Assembly: GCA_003797895.1 (NCBI GenBank) | Contig: RKQB01000005.1 | Location: 62,001 to 126,000, forward strand | Source of the DNA: Cyclobacteriaceae bacterium YHN15 | Lineage (GTDB): Bacteria; Bacteroidota; Bacteroidia; Cytophagales; Cyclobacteriaceae | DNA: 64,000 nucleotides | Reading direction: 5' to 3' | Shown here: piece after piece, positions 26,880 through 33,733 of the stretch | Position numbering within the stretch: position 1 is the first letter of the stretch | How the letters are laid out: each line of letters starts with the position of its first letter | Notes under the pieces: generated by a model | What the model was told of the DNA's origin: nothing | Database searches by the model: none | What the model saw: only the letters and a program-made list of their open reading frames with translations | Position numbers and translations under genes: made by a program

Positions 26880-26954
26880 CGGGGTGTGGCGCTCCCGATT
26901 AATATCGGGACGGTAGCGTATCCTGACTGTGGTCAGGATGGTCGCAGGTTCAAA
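26880..26954 (+). pseudogene. tRNA-Pro-like copy 1 (D loop and anticodon arm replaced)
   Basis: Matches the tRNA-Pro from CGGGGTGTGGCGC onward, but the D-loop bases AGTC are replaced by TCCCGATTAATATCGGGA (26893-26910) and the anticodon arm by ATCCTGACTGTGGTCAGGAT (26920-26939). The 3' half of the T arm and the 3' acceptor strand are absent. Confidence 0.88.
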
Positions 26955-26997
26955 CGTTGAATCTTAAATAGATTGAATTGAATAAATATATATAAAA

Positions 26998-27058
26998 CGG
27001 GGTGTGGCGCAGTCCGGTAGCGTATCCTGACCGGAGTCAGGATGGTCGCAGGTTCAAA
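26998..27058 (+). pseudogene. tRNA-Pro-like copy 2
   Basis: D arm intact. The anticodon arm is ATCCTGACCGGAGTCAGGAT (27024-27043), one base longer than the real arm. The T arm is remade as a perfect hairpin GGTTCAAACGTTGAACC (27051-27067). No 3' acceptor strand. Confidence 0.88.
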
Positions 27059-27101
27059 CGTTGAACCTTAAATAGATTGAATTGAATAAATATATATAAA
27101 A

Positions 27102-27162
27102 CGGGGTGTGGCGCAGTCCGGTAGCGTATCCTGACCGGAGTCAGGATGGTCGCAGGTTCAAA
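27102..27162 (+). pseudogene. tRNA-Pro-like copy 3
   Basis: Same as copy 2 in the anticodon arm (loop CGGA, 27128-27147) but ends GTTGAATC like copy 1 after the T-arm half, giving one mismatch in the T-arm hairpin. No 3' acceptor strand. Confidence 0.88.
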
Positions 27163-27205
27163 CGTTGAATCTTAAATAGATTGAATTGAATAAATATATA
27201 TAAAA

Positions 27206-27266
27206 CGGGGTGTGGCGCAGTCCGGTAGCGTATCCTGACTGTGGTCAGGATGGTCGCAGGTTCAAA
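27206..27266 (+). pseudogene. tRNA-Pro-like copy 4
   Basis: The anticodon arm has the TGTG loop of copy 1 (27232-27251), while the T-arm end is GTTGAACC as in copy 2. No 3' acceptor strand. It lies 104 bases before the intact tRNA. Confidence 0.88.
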
Positions 27267-27309
27267 CGTTGAACCTTAAATAGATTGAATTGAATAAATA
27301 TATATAAAA

Positions 27310-27383
27310 CGGGGTGTGGCGCAGTCCGGTAGCGTACACGTCTGGGGGGCGTGTGGTCGCAGGTTCAAATCCTGTCACCCCGA
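27310..27383 (+). tRNA. tRNA-Pro (anticodon GGG)
   Basis: A 74-base cloverleaf: acceptor CGGGGTG pairs with CACCCCG, D arm GCGCAGTCCGGTAGCG, anticodon loop CTGGGGG with anticodon GGG, T arm CAGGTTCAAATCCTG, discriminator A. The 3' CCA is not encoded (CAA follows). It decodes CCC and CCU. It is the last unit of the repeat array and is followed by a terminator, so it may be processed from a longer transcript that includes the damaged copies. Confidence 0.95.
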
Positions 27384-27390
27384 CAATTAA

Positions 27391-27418
27391 AGGGCAGTCT
27401 TTTGAGACTGCCTTTTTT
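27391..27418 (+). terminator. Rho-independent terminator after tRNA-Pro
   Basis: GGCAGTCT / AGACTGCC stem (27393-27400 with 27405-27412), loop TTTG, followed by six T. It starts 8 bases after the tRNA end and could also serve the small minus-strand gene that ends at 27421. Confidence 0.88.
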
Positions 27419-27420
27419 CT

Positions 27421-27648
27421 TCAAATCAAAACAGACAATAACTCCGAAGGGGACTGAAGTTTAGAAATTTGTTCTGCTTCAAGTTCTTTATTGAGTTGGT
27501 ACTCCAATTCAAAGATCAACCCATCCACAAAAATTTTATCCATTTTTAACTCTTCATAAAAATTTGCATTTTTCCTGTTTCCTGTTAGAGGAATTCCATA
27601 GGAATTGAAAATTCCGATAGCCTTTTTCTTTTTTTCGTAAGTTCCCAT
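27421..27648 (-). CDS. Small protein resembling the second half of an acyl carrier protein
   Basis: A 75-residue protein that ends right beside the tRNA terminator. Its C-terminal half, FVDGLIFELEYQLNKELE then ISKLQSPSELLSVLI, has the helix spacing and pattern of acyl carrier proteins (helix II with LE, then I..LQSPSEL). The phosphopantetheine serine of the DSL motif is missing. The N-terminal half is short and basic. It may be an ACP-like fold without carrier function, an eroded gene, or a chance open frame with this look. ATG start at 27648. Confidence 0.4.
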   Translation of the reverse strand: MGTYEKKKKAIGIFNSYGIPLTGNRKNANFYEELKMDKIFVDGLIFELEYQLNKELEAEQISKLQSPSELLSVLI

Positions 27649-27813
27649 TTAATCTAGACCTCTTATACAATCAATACTGTGTTTTTTTTTCTTAATAGAA
27701 GGAATTGTTTTGAGCAGCCTGAATTAAAGATCCTACCTAAAAATATCCTTCTTTTAACTGATTGCTGTTTTTACGTAAAAGTTGCTTGGAATGTTGAAAA
27801 ATAAATTAAAGTT

Positions 27814-28431
27814 TCACTCTTTTTTAACCGATTTTGTATAGTTTTTCCAATCTTCCAAGGTGTCTATGTCTGATAGCAAGGGGAGTAGCCTGAAAGATAG
27901 TTTTTGTGACCTGATAACATCAAGAGATAGTTCCAATACTTTATCTGTACTCCATGGGATATTTTTAAAAAGCTCGGGAATTACTGTTTTCATGCCCAAT
28001 AAGTAATAACCTCCATCTTTTGCTGGGCCCAAAACCACATCATCTTCCTCTAGTATATCAAATGCATCCATTAAAATTTCCTTGGTGAGATAAGGGCAAT
28101 CTGTTCCTATGATAACTATGGATTGATGACCTTTATCAAATACCTCAGAAAATGCATTTAACATTCTTTCTCCAAGATCATTCCCTTTTTGTAAATAGCC
28201 CGTAAAATTAAGAGAGGTATCTAATGGTAATTCTTCTATATAGTCTGAAAAAAAAATGAAAATTTCCGTGTCTTTCAAAGGTTGTAGTACCTTATATGTT
28301 GAAATTACCAAGTGCCTATAAATATCCAATGTCTTTTCTTTTCCAAGGTCTACTGCCAATCTTGTTTTTACTTTACCCAATACGAGGTTCTTTTGGAAAA
28401 CTATGATGGCATTATGATTTCTTGATTTCAT
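27814..28431 (-). CDS. TIGR04282/DUF2064 family glycosyltransferase-like protein
   Basis: A 205-residue GT-A-fold nucleotide-sugar-transferase-like protein. Conserved parts: KNLVLGKVKTRLAVDLG (residues 14-30), GNDLGERMLNAF (about 83-94), IIGTDCPYLT (108-117), VVLGPAKDGGYYLLGM (131-146) and the late SDIDTLEDWKNY. Members of this family have been named arsenosugar biosynthesis glycosyltransferases; many are of unknown role. No signal or membrane helix. It sits alone on the minus strand between the tRNA region and the dehydrogenase operon, 82 bases after that operon's last gene. Confidence 0.85.
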   Translation of the reverse strand: MKSRNHNAIIVFQKNLVLGKVKTRLAVDLGKEKTLDIYRHLVISTYKVLQPLKDTEIFIFFSDYIEELPLDTSLNFTGYLQKGNDLGERMLNAFSEVFDKGHQSIVIIGTDCPYLTKEILMDAFDILEEDDVVLGPAKDGGYYLLGMKTVIPELFKNIPWSTDKVLELSLDVIRSQKLSFRLLPLLSDIDTLEDWKNYTKSVKKE

Positions 28432-28513
28432 TATCTAATGAAAATAATTACTTAATTTTTGAAGTTTGCCTTATTTTTTCCTAAAAAGCTGATTTTATTT
28501 AAAGGTATTTGAT

Positions 28514-31171
28514 TTATTTCTGATAAACTTTATGATTTGGATTTCCTCCGGAGATCAAATAGGCCATCAGATCCTTTAATTCTTCCTCATTCAGTCGGTT
28601 GATCAGTCCTGGCATCATCACGGAAATTTCAGAAAGCTTTTTATCAGTCACTTCTTTCTTAGGGATTTCCCTGATGGTTTGAGGATCAAATGGGTTCTGG
28701 GAAATATAATATTTCTCCCTGTCCTCATTGATCAGCTTGCCCAACAAAGAACTGCCATTAGTCAGATAGAAAATGCTGGCGGTGTACTGGTCACTGATGA
28801 CCGCATTGGGGTTAATAGTAGATTCCAAAATATCCTTCGGAGAAAACCGGGTGCCCAATTGCGTTAGATTCGGCCCCACAGCACCGCCTTCTCCACGTAT
28901 GGTATGGCAGGATTGGCATAAGGAGGCGGCAAACATGGCTTTTCCCTTATGTAGGTCCCTACCTTTTAGGTCTTCCATTAAAACCAAAGCTTCATCAACT
29001 TTCCAGTTCTTGCCAGGTCCTTGAGGCTGTATTTCTGAGACAATCAGATTATTGCCATTTTCTGTAAGTAGAGATGCGCCTGACATTTCATTGTAATAAT
29101 CATATTCTTCTTTACTTACTTGCGATAATGCCATTTTTCTGGCCCTATCAATGAATCCAACATAGCTAAACCCTCCTTTATATTGAAATGCTTCAAAAAT
29201 CCATTTAAAATAGGTTTCCCTAAGTTCAGGAGTCCAGCCAACCTTTGCTTTTCCCAAAACTGTGGCATAGTAAGATTGCTGGGCAGGAGGGATTTTAGAA
29301 AGCATACCCGCAATGTCTAGTCCATATTGTGGGTTTCTTAAAATCAGATCCGAGGAGGCAGTGAATGTCTTTTGGTAATCCTCATCATCTTTTGCCACGA
29401 GGAGTTGTTTCACGATTTTTTTAACTACTTCCGGGGCATCAATATGGATCAGAACCTTACTCAAAGAACGGTCAATATAATTATTACTGGATGGAAAATG
29501 AGGATCTAAGTATCCGATCAAACGTCTTTTCAAACCATTTTCAGGTATCCCCTGTCTGAACAAACTGAGTTCAATAGCTCTTAACAGATTCAATCGATCT
29601 GTCTCAGATAATTGGTCATAATCCATAGCGATAAGAGCTTCCAAAATCTTTGGCTGAAGATTTTTGTCTCCTAGTCGGACAAGGGCAATCATGGATTGGG
29701 TCAGAGTCTTAGGATCTTTTTCATTTAAAGCTTTTTCCTGCCATTCTTTGACAGGTTGGTGCTCAATGGCTATCCTGGCAGCATATTGGATAAAGCGGTC
29801 CTCATGTTTTAGATAAGGCCAGGCAAAATCCACAGCTCCTGCCTTCGGTCCTCCAGTATGATATTCTTCGAGTTTTCTTCTGATCTGATGTGCTTCAGGT
29901 AAATTTTTGCTGTCATTCCCTGAGGAAGACTTATCCTTTTTCCCAGTGTAGTAAACCCTGTAGACATCAGATTGTAATCTTCTTCCTCCTGTCATAAAAT
30001 ACATGGCCCCATCTGGTCCTATGGCACCATCGGTAAGGGGTAAGGGAGAACCTGAAATAAATTCTTCTGCAATAGCAGAGTATGTGGCCCCTGAGGGTTG
30101 TAGGTGAACGGCGTAAATGATGCCAAAGCTCCAGTCAAATGCGAAAAGAGCCTTTTTATATTTTTCAGGAAAGTTCGATCCTGTTCCAAACATTACATTG
30201 GTAGGTGAGCCTTGTCCAATATTCAAAGTTGCCGGTAGATTGTCTGGATATTCCGGTGACCATTTTTGATTCCCAGTTCTCCATCCAAATTCACTTCCGC
30301 TGGTTACATGGCATATCCTAATAGGTCTGTACCAAGGCAAACCTAAATCATATTCCAAATCGGAATCAAAGGTAAATAAGTCACCTGACTCGTTAAATGC
30401 AAGGTCATATGCGTTTCTGAAACCTGCGCTTATCAGTTCCCAGTGTTTTCCTTCCGGATCAATTTTGGCTATCCATCCACCAGGAGCTAATCTGGTACTT
30501 GCATGGCCCCAAGGGTCTTTGATTACAGGGAAAATATTGTCTTCGTCCCATACTCGTGGCAAGCGATATGCATCCATTTCATGAACGTCAACTAGATTGC
30601 CTGCCATCATATAAATGGATTGTTTATCTGGTGAAAGCACCATGCTGTGTGGACCATGTTCGCCCTGAAATCCCAGAAGCTCTTTGATCAAAGTGACTGA
30701 ATCGTATTGATCATCTCCGTTTGTATCCTGAAGCCTATATAGACCCATTACTTTATCAAAATCCTCATTTGGATTATGATTGACCATGACATATAAACTA
30801 TTGAAGGCATACAATACACCATGACCGTAACCCATACCAAGTTTGCCTTCATCTGTCCCCACTTTGAGTTTTTCAACTTTAGTGATGAGATCTTTTGAAC
30901 CAATGGGAGCGATATCAAGTCTATACAATGCCCCATATTGATCCGTAGCAATCATTCTGCCTTTATCATCAAAGGTCATTCCAACCCACGATCCTTGGTC
31001 ATTATCTGCGGGACTATAAATATGTTCTGCTACAAATCCTTCTGGAACCTTAAGTTTAGCCACTTTTGGGTCAAGGGGTCCTTTTTCTTCAAGTTTTTTT
31101 CCACAAGAAAAGAGAACTCCTAAAGTCAGAAATAAGGTAATCGATTTTACAATTGCACTGTTTGAAATCAT
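28514..31171 (-). CDS. Planctomycete-type dehydrogenase with HEAT repeats and cytochrome c domain, lipoprotein
   Basis: An 885-residue lipoprotein (signal ending GVLFSC). The N-terminal half is a beta-propeller of the putative membrane-bound dehydrogenase type (TIGR02604-like; GMTFDDKGRMIATDQYG, GAIGPDGAMYFMTGG). Helical repeats follow in the middle, and a C-terminal cytochrome c domain has haem motif CQSCH (near residue 760) and a distal methionine candidate (SVMMPGLINRL). It probably oxidises a sugar or related alcohol in the periplasm or at the cell surface and passes electrons to the haem. Last gene of a minus-strand operon that also holds a larger homologue at 33734. Confidence 0.85.
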   Translation of the reverse strand: MISNSAIVKSITLFLTLGVLFSCGKKLEEKGPLDPKVAKLKVPEGFVAEHIYSPADNDQGSWVGMTFDDKGRMIATDQYGALYRLDIAPIGSKDLITKVEKLKVGTDEGKLGMGYGHGVLYAFNSLYVMVNHNPNEDFDKVMGLYRLQDTNGDDQYDSVTLIKELLGFQGEHGPHSMVLSPDKQSIYMMAGNLVDVHEMDAYRLPRVWDEDNIFPVIKDPWGHASTRLAPGGWIAKIDPEGKHWELISAGFRNAYDLAFNESGDLFTFDSDLEYDLGLPWYRPIRICHVTSGSEFGWRTGNQKWSPEYPDNLPATLNIGQGSPTNVMFGTGSNFPEKYKKALFAFDWSFGIIYAVHLQPSGATYSAIAEEFISGSPLPLTDGAIGPDGAMYFMTGGRRLQSDVYRVYYTGKKDKSSSGNDSKNLPEAHQIRRKLEEYHTGGPKAGAVDFAWPYLKHEDRFIQYAARIAIEHQPVKEWQEKALNEKDPKTLTQSMIALVRLGDKNLQPKILEALIAMDYDQLSETDRLNLLRAIELSLFRQGIPENGLKRRLIGYLDPHFPSSNNYIDRSLSKVLIHIDAPEVVKKIVKQLLVAKDDEDYQKTFTASSDLILRNPQYGLDIAGMLSKIPPAQQSYYATVLGKAKVGWTPELRETYFKWIFEAFQYKGGFSYVGFIDRARKMALSQVSKEEYDYYNEMSGASLLTENGNNLIVSEIQPQGPGKNWKVDEALVLMEDLKGRDLHKGKAMFAASLCQSCHTIRGEGGAVGPNLTQLGTRFSPKDILESTINPNAVISDQYTASIFYLTNGSSLLGKLINEDREKYYISQNPFDPQTIREIPKKEVTDKKLSEISVMMPGLINRLNEEELKDLMAYLISGGNPNHKVYQK

Positions 31172-31266
31172 TGAGTTTGATTAATTTGGGTAAATCCAAT
31201 AGAATTTTAATTTTCAATGTTTAAGTAATATGAAAATCCGAATGTAGAAATCCCAGTTTAATTGTT

Positions 31267-32130
31267 CTAAACATAAATTTTCAACTTTTTAAACTCCTTT
31301 GTTAAATCAGTCAATGATTTTTCTACTCCCATTCTTTCCAAAGATGAAGCTCCTACAAATCCATGGGCTTTGGTTTTTTCAAGGATAATATTGACATCCT
31401 CAGGGGTATTTATAGGTCCCCCGTGTGTAAGGAAAATTGTTTCAGGTTTTATTTTTTTTACTGAAGCAATTATTTGATTGGTTCTTTCTATGGCATCTTC
31501 CATTGAACAAGTAGCACCCGTAACTCCAATTGAGCCCCCAACGGTAGTGCCTACATGAACAATTATTGCATCTGCACCAGCTTCTGCCATCTGTATGGCT
31601 TCTTCTGGCTTTGCCACATAAACAACAGAAAACAAATCCATTTTATTGGCAATCCTGATCATTTCAACTTCCTTATCAAAACCCATCCCTGTTTCTTCCA
31701 AAACTTGCCTAAACTGTCCGTCAACGATGCAATGTGTAGGAAAATTGTTAATTCCTGAAAACCCCATTTCTTTGACTTTCAATAAATGGTGCCATATCCT
31801 TCTTCTTGGATCGGAACCATGGACACCGCAGATCACTGGAATCTCTTCTACTACTGGAAGGACTTCAAACTCACCTATTTCCATGGCCACGGCATTTGCA
31901 TCACCATAGGCCATTAACCCAGCAGTAGAACCATGTCCAGACATCCTAAACCTCCCGGAATTATATATGATGATTAGATCTGCGCCTCCTTTTTCAATAA
32001 ATTTTGCACTAATACCAGTACCAGCCCCTGCTGCGATAATCGCTTTTTTCTGATCGATTACACTTTGTAACCTGTCTCTTAATTCTTGCCTGGTATAAGG
32101 ATTACCTTTTCCTGTCCATGGATTAGCCAT
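31267..32130 (-). CDS. Phosphoenolpyruvate hydrolase family protein (Tm-1 C-terminal TIM-barrel type)
   Basis: A 287-residue TIM barrel of the PF09370 family. Typical features: AIIAAGAGTGISAKFIEKGG (residues 31-50), NSGRFRMSGHGSTAGLMAYG, VICGVHGSDPRRR, GINNFPTHCIVDG, and AIIVHVGTTVGGSIG. A UPF0261 gene (Tm-1 N-terminal type) lies 57 bases upstream on the same strand. In plants the two parts form one protein, Tm-1. The catalytic reaction is not established for most members; a retro-aldol or hydrolase step on a keto acid is plausible. Cytoplasmic. Confidence 0.85.
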   Translation of the reverse strand: MANPWTGKGNPYTRQELRDRLQSVIDQKKAIIAAGAGTGISAKFIEKGGADLIIIYNSGRFRMSGHGSTAGLMAYGDANAVAMEIGEFEVLPVVEEIPVICGVHGSDPRRRIWHHLLKVKEMGFSGINNFPTHCIVDGQFRQVLEETGMGFDKEVEMIRIANKMDLFSVVYVAKPEEAIQMAEAGADAIIVHVGTTVGGSIGVTGATCSMEDAIERTNQIIASVKKIKPETIFLTHGGPINTPEDVNIILEKTKAHGFVGASSLERMGVEKSLTDLTKEFKKLKIYV

Positions 32131-32187
32131 ATCTGATCAATTAATTTGTTTTATTAAATTTTGCTGGAATTTATTATCTTAAATATT

Positions 32188-33423
32188 TCAATCTTTTTCT
32201 AATTCAATTAGTTTAATCATTTGATTTGCAATTAATTCTGAAAATTCAAAATCATTTATATGCATTTCAACCTCTTCAATTTTTATATTGGCTTGAAGGT
32301 TATTTTTTATTGATTCAAATAAAATCCTGTTGATTTCGGAATTATAAAAAACACCTCCCTCATTATCTATTTGAGATAATCCTTTTAGTGGTAAAACCAC
32401 CTTTACTGGTGCAATTGATGTATTTAATTTTTCCGCCATTATCTCTCCCAATTTCAAATTTTCATCCCCGTTCGTTCTCATGAGGGTAACATCAGGAGCC
32501 CAACTATAAAGTTGGCGGGATGAAAAGTGGACTGGAACTGTATCTTTATGGGAAAAATTAACCATATCCATACAACCGGGAACAACCAATTGAGGAATCC
32601 CCATTTCCGATGCCGCGGTCAGGCGGTCCGGACCCGCACTGCAAATCCCCCCGCATAATTCATCGGCAAGTTCTGTTGTTGTTATGTCTAACACTCCAAT
32701 GAAACAATTTTCCCTTATCAAGTCCTCCATTGCCTTACCCCCCAATCCATTAGCATGAAATACCATAGTTTCATAACCTCTTTCCTCCAAAATCCTGGTA
32801 GCCTGATTAACACAGGGAGTGGTATTTCCAAACATACTTACCGCAATAACACCAAGACTTTTTTCCTGGAAAATTCTTTCGGTATTAGACATGCTGCAAA
32901 TTGCAGAAGCAGCATTCATGATAATTGGACTGATTATTTTGTTTAATCCGGCAATATCAACTATTGACGGGACTAAGAAAATATCCTTGAAACCTACTTG
33001 CCTTGAAACATCTTTAGTTGCTAGAGTGGAAATACAGAGTTTGGGAAATCCAATAGGCAAAGGTTCCATCGCAGCCAGTGCTATATAAGTTCCGCCGCCG
33101 CCTCCCATACCAATAACCGCTTTGATCTTTCCTTCGGTCAATAATCTGGAAACCAATTTTCCAGCACCTTTACCCATCACTTCAACTGCATGACCCCGAT
33201 CGGCTTTTTTTCTTAAACCTTCAATGGATTCACCAGCTTCAGCAGCAACTAAATCTGATTCTAACTCAACAGGAAAAAGTGAGGTGGAACCAAATATTCC
33301 CGTATTCATTGAAATTACTCTTTCCCCATGAGATAAAATACATTGCCGAAGAAAATTGAAGTTTTCTTCTTTGGTGTCAAAGCACCCAATCATTAGGATA
33401 GATTTATCTTTTTGAGACATCAT
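32188..33423 (-). CDS. Tm-1-like ATP-binding protein (UPF0261)
   Basis: A 411-residue protein of the UPF0261/Tm-1 N-terminal family. Diagnostic parts: ILMIGCFDTKEENFNFLR (about 9-26), VIGMGGGGGTYIALAAMEPL (glycine-rich, near 107), PKLCISTLATKDVSRQVG, SMFGNTTPCVNQATRIL and VVPGCMDMVNFSHKD. The family has two Rossmann-like domains and binds ATP in Tm-1. The start is taken as ATG 33423; MM gives a second choice at 33420, and an upstream TTG at 33432 would overlap the Dabb gene. It forms a functional pair with the next gene (PEP-hydrolase type). Confidence 0.88.
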   Translation of the reverse strand: MMSQKDKSILMIGCFDTKEENFNFLRQCILSHGERVISMNTGIFGSTSLFPVELESDLVAAEAGESIEGLRKKADRGHAVEVMGKGAGKLVSRLLTEGKIKAVIGMGGGGGTYIALAAMEPLPIGFPKLCISTLATKDVSRQVGFKDIFLVPSIVDIAGLNKIISPIIMNAASAICSMSNTERIFQEKSLGVIAVSMFGNTTPCVNQATRILEERGYETMVFHANGLGGKAMEDLIRENCFIGVLDITTTELADELCGGICSAGPDRLTAASEMGIPQLVVPGCMDMVNFSHKDTVPVHFSSRQLYSWAPDVTLMRTNGDENLKLGEIMAEKLNTSIAPVKVVLPLKGLSQIDNEGGVFYNSEINRILFESIKNNLQANIKIEEVEMHINDFEFSELIANQMIKLIELEKD

Positions 33424-33424
33424 A

Positions 33425-33721
33425 TTAAACAACTATATCAAAAACAATAACTTTTTCAAGCTTTGGAACAACCAGGAGCTTAACTTTTTCATGAATGGGA
33501 TGAGGTAGATATTCATCTCTGGATTCCTCAGAATCAAAAGTCATGATAAAGCCGTGAGTATAATCTTCATTTAACCCTTCATTGCCATTATACGGACCAT
33601 ATTCCATGTCTAATAATCCTGGAATTTGTCCTACCATTTTTTTCATGGTAATAAAACATTCACCTATTTCTTCATCTGAAACATTTTCTTTGAATTTAAA
33701 AACACCAAAATGTCTAACCAT
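33425..33721 (-). CDS. Dabb (stress-responsive A/B barrel) family protein
   Basis: A 98-residue ferredoxin-like alpha/beta-barrel protein. It opens MVRHFGVFKFKENVSDEEIG, with GLLDMEYGPYNGNEG in the middle and DEYLPHPIHEKVKLLVVPKL toward the end, all typical of PF07876. Such proteins dimerise and some are cyclases or binding proteins; no catalytic residues can be assigned here. It lies between the large dehydrogenase gene (12 bases) and the Tm-1-like gene (about 1 base) in a tightly packed operon, which suggests a role in the same pathway. Confidence 0.82.
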   Translation of the reverse strand: MVRHFGVFKFKENVSDEEIGECFITMKKMVGQIPGLLDMEYGPYNGNEGLNEDYTHGFIMTFDSEESRDEYLPHPIHEKVKLLVVPKLEKVIVFDIVV

Positions 33722-33733
33722 ATCAATAAAATT

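Larger units (their letters stand above)
26880..27309 (+). repeat. Tandem array of four damaged tRNA-Pro copies, 104-bp period
   Basis: Four units start at 26880, 26998, 27102 and 27206, and the intact tRNA-Pro starts at 27310. Spacing is 118, 104, 104 and 104 bases; the first is longer because of an 18-base palindrome replacing 4 bases of the D loop. Each unit keeps the tRNA 5' acceptor strand and D arm, has a different anticodon arm (an 8-bp palindrome), keeps the 5' half of the T arm, then diverges. A shared AT-rich spacer ending in TATATATAAAA follows. All units are in the same direction as the tRNA. Confidence 0.92.

Noticed and set aside
26980..26997. TATATATAAAA spacer as a strong promoter for each tRNA unit
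   Set aside because: It does not match the Bacteroidota TAnnTTTG box and has no -33 TTTG at the right distance, though weak activity cannot be excluded.
26880..27266. Functional tRNA genes for copies 1-4
   Set aside because: Each lacks the 3' acceptor strand and has an altered anticodon arm, so no cloverleaf forms.
26880..27309. CRISPR array
   Set aside because: The period is regular, but units are nearly identical along their full 104 bases, so there are no unique spacers, and the repeated part is plainly tRNA-Pro-derived. No cas gene is near.
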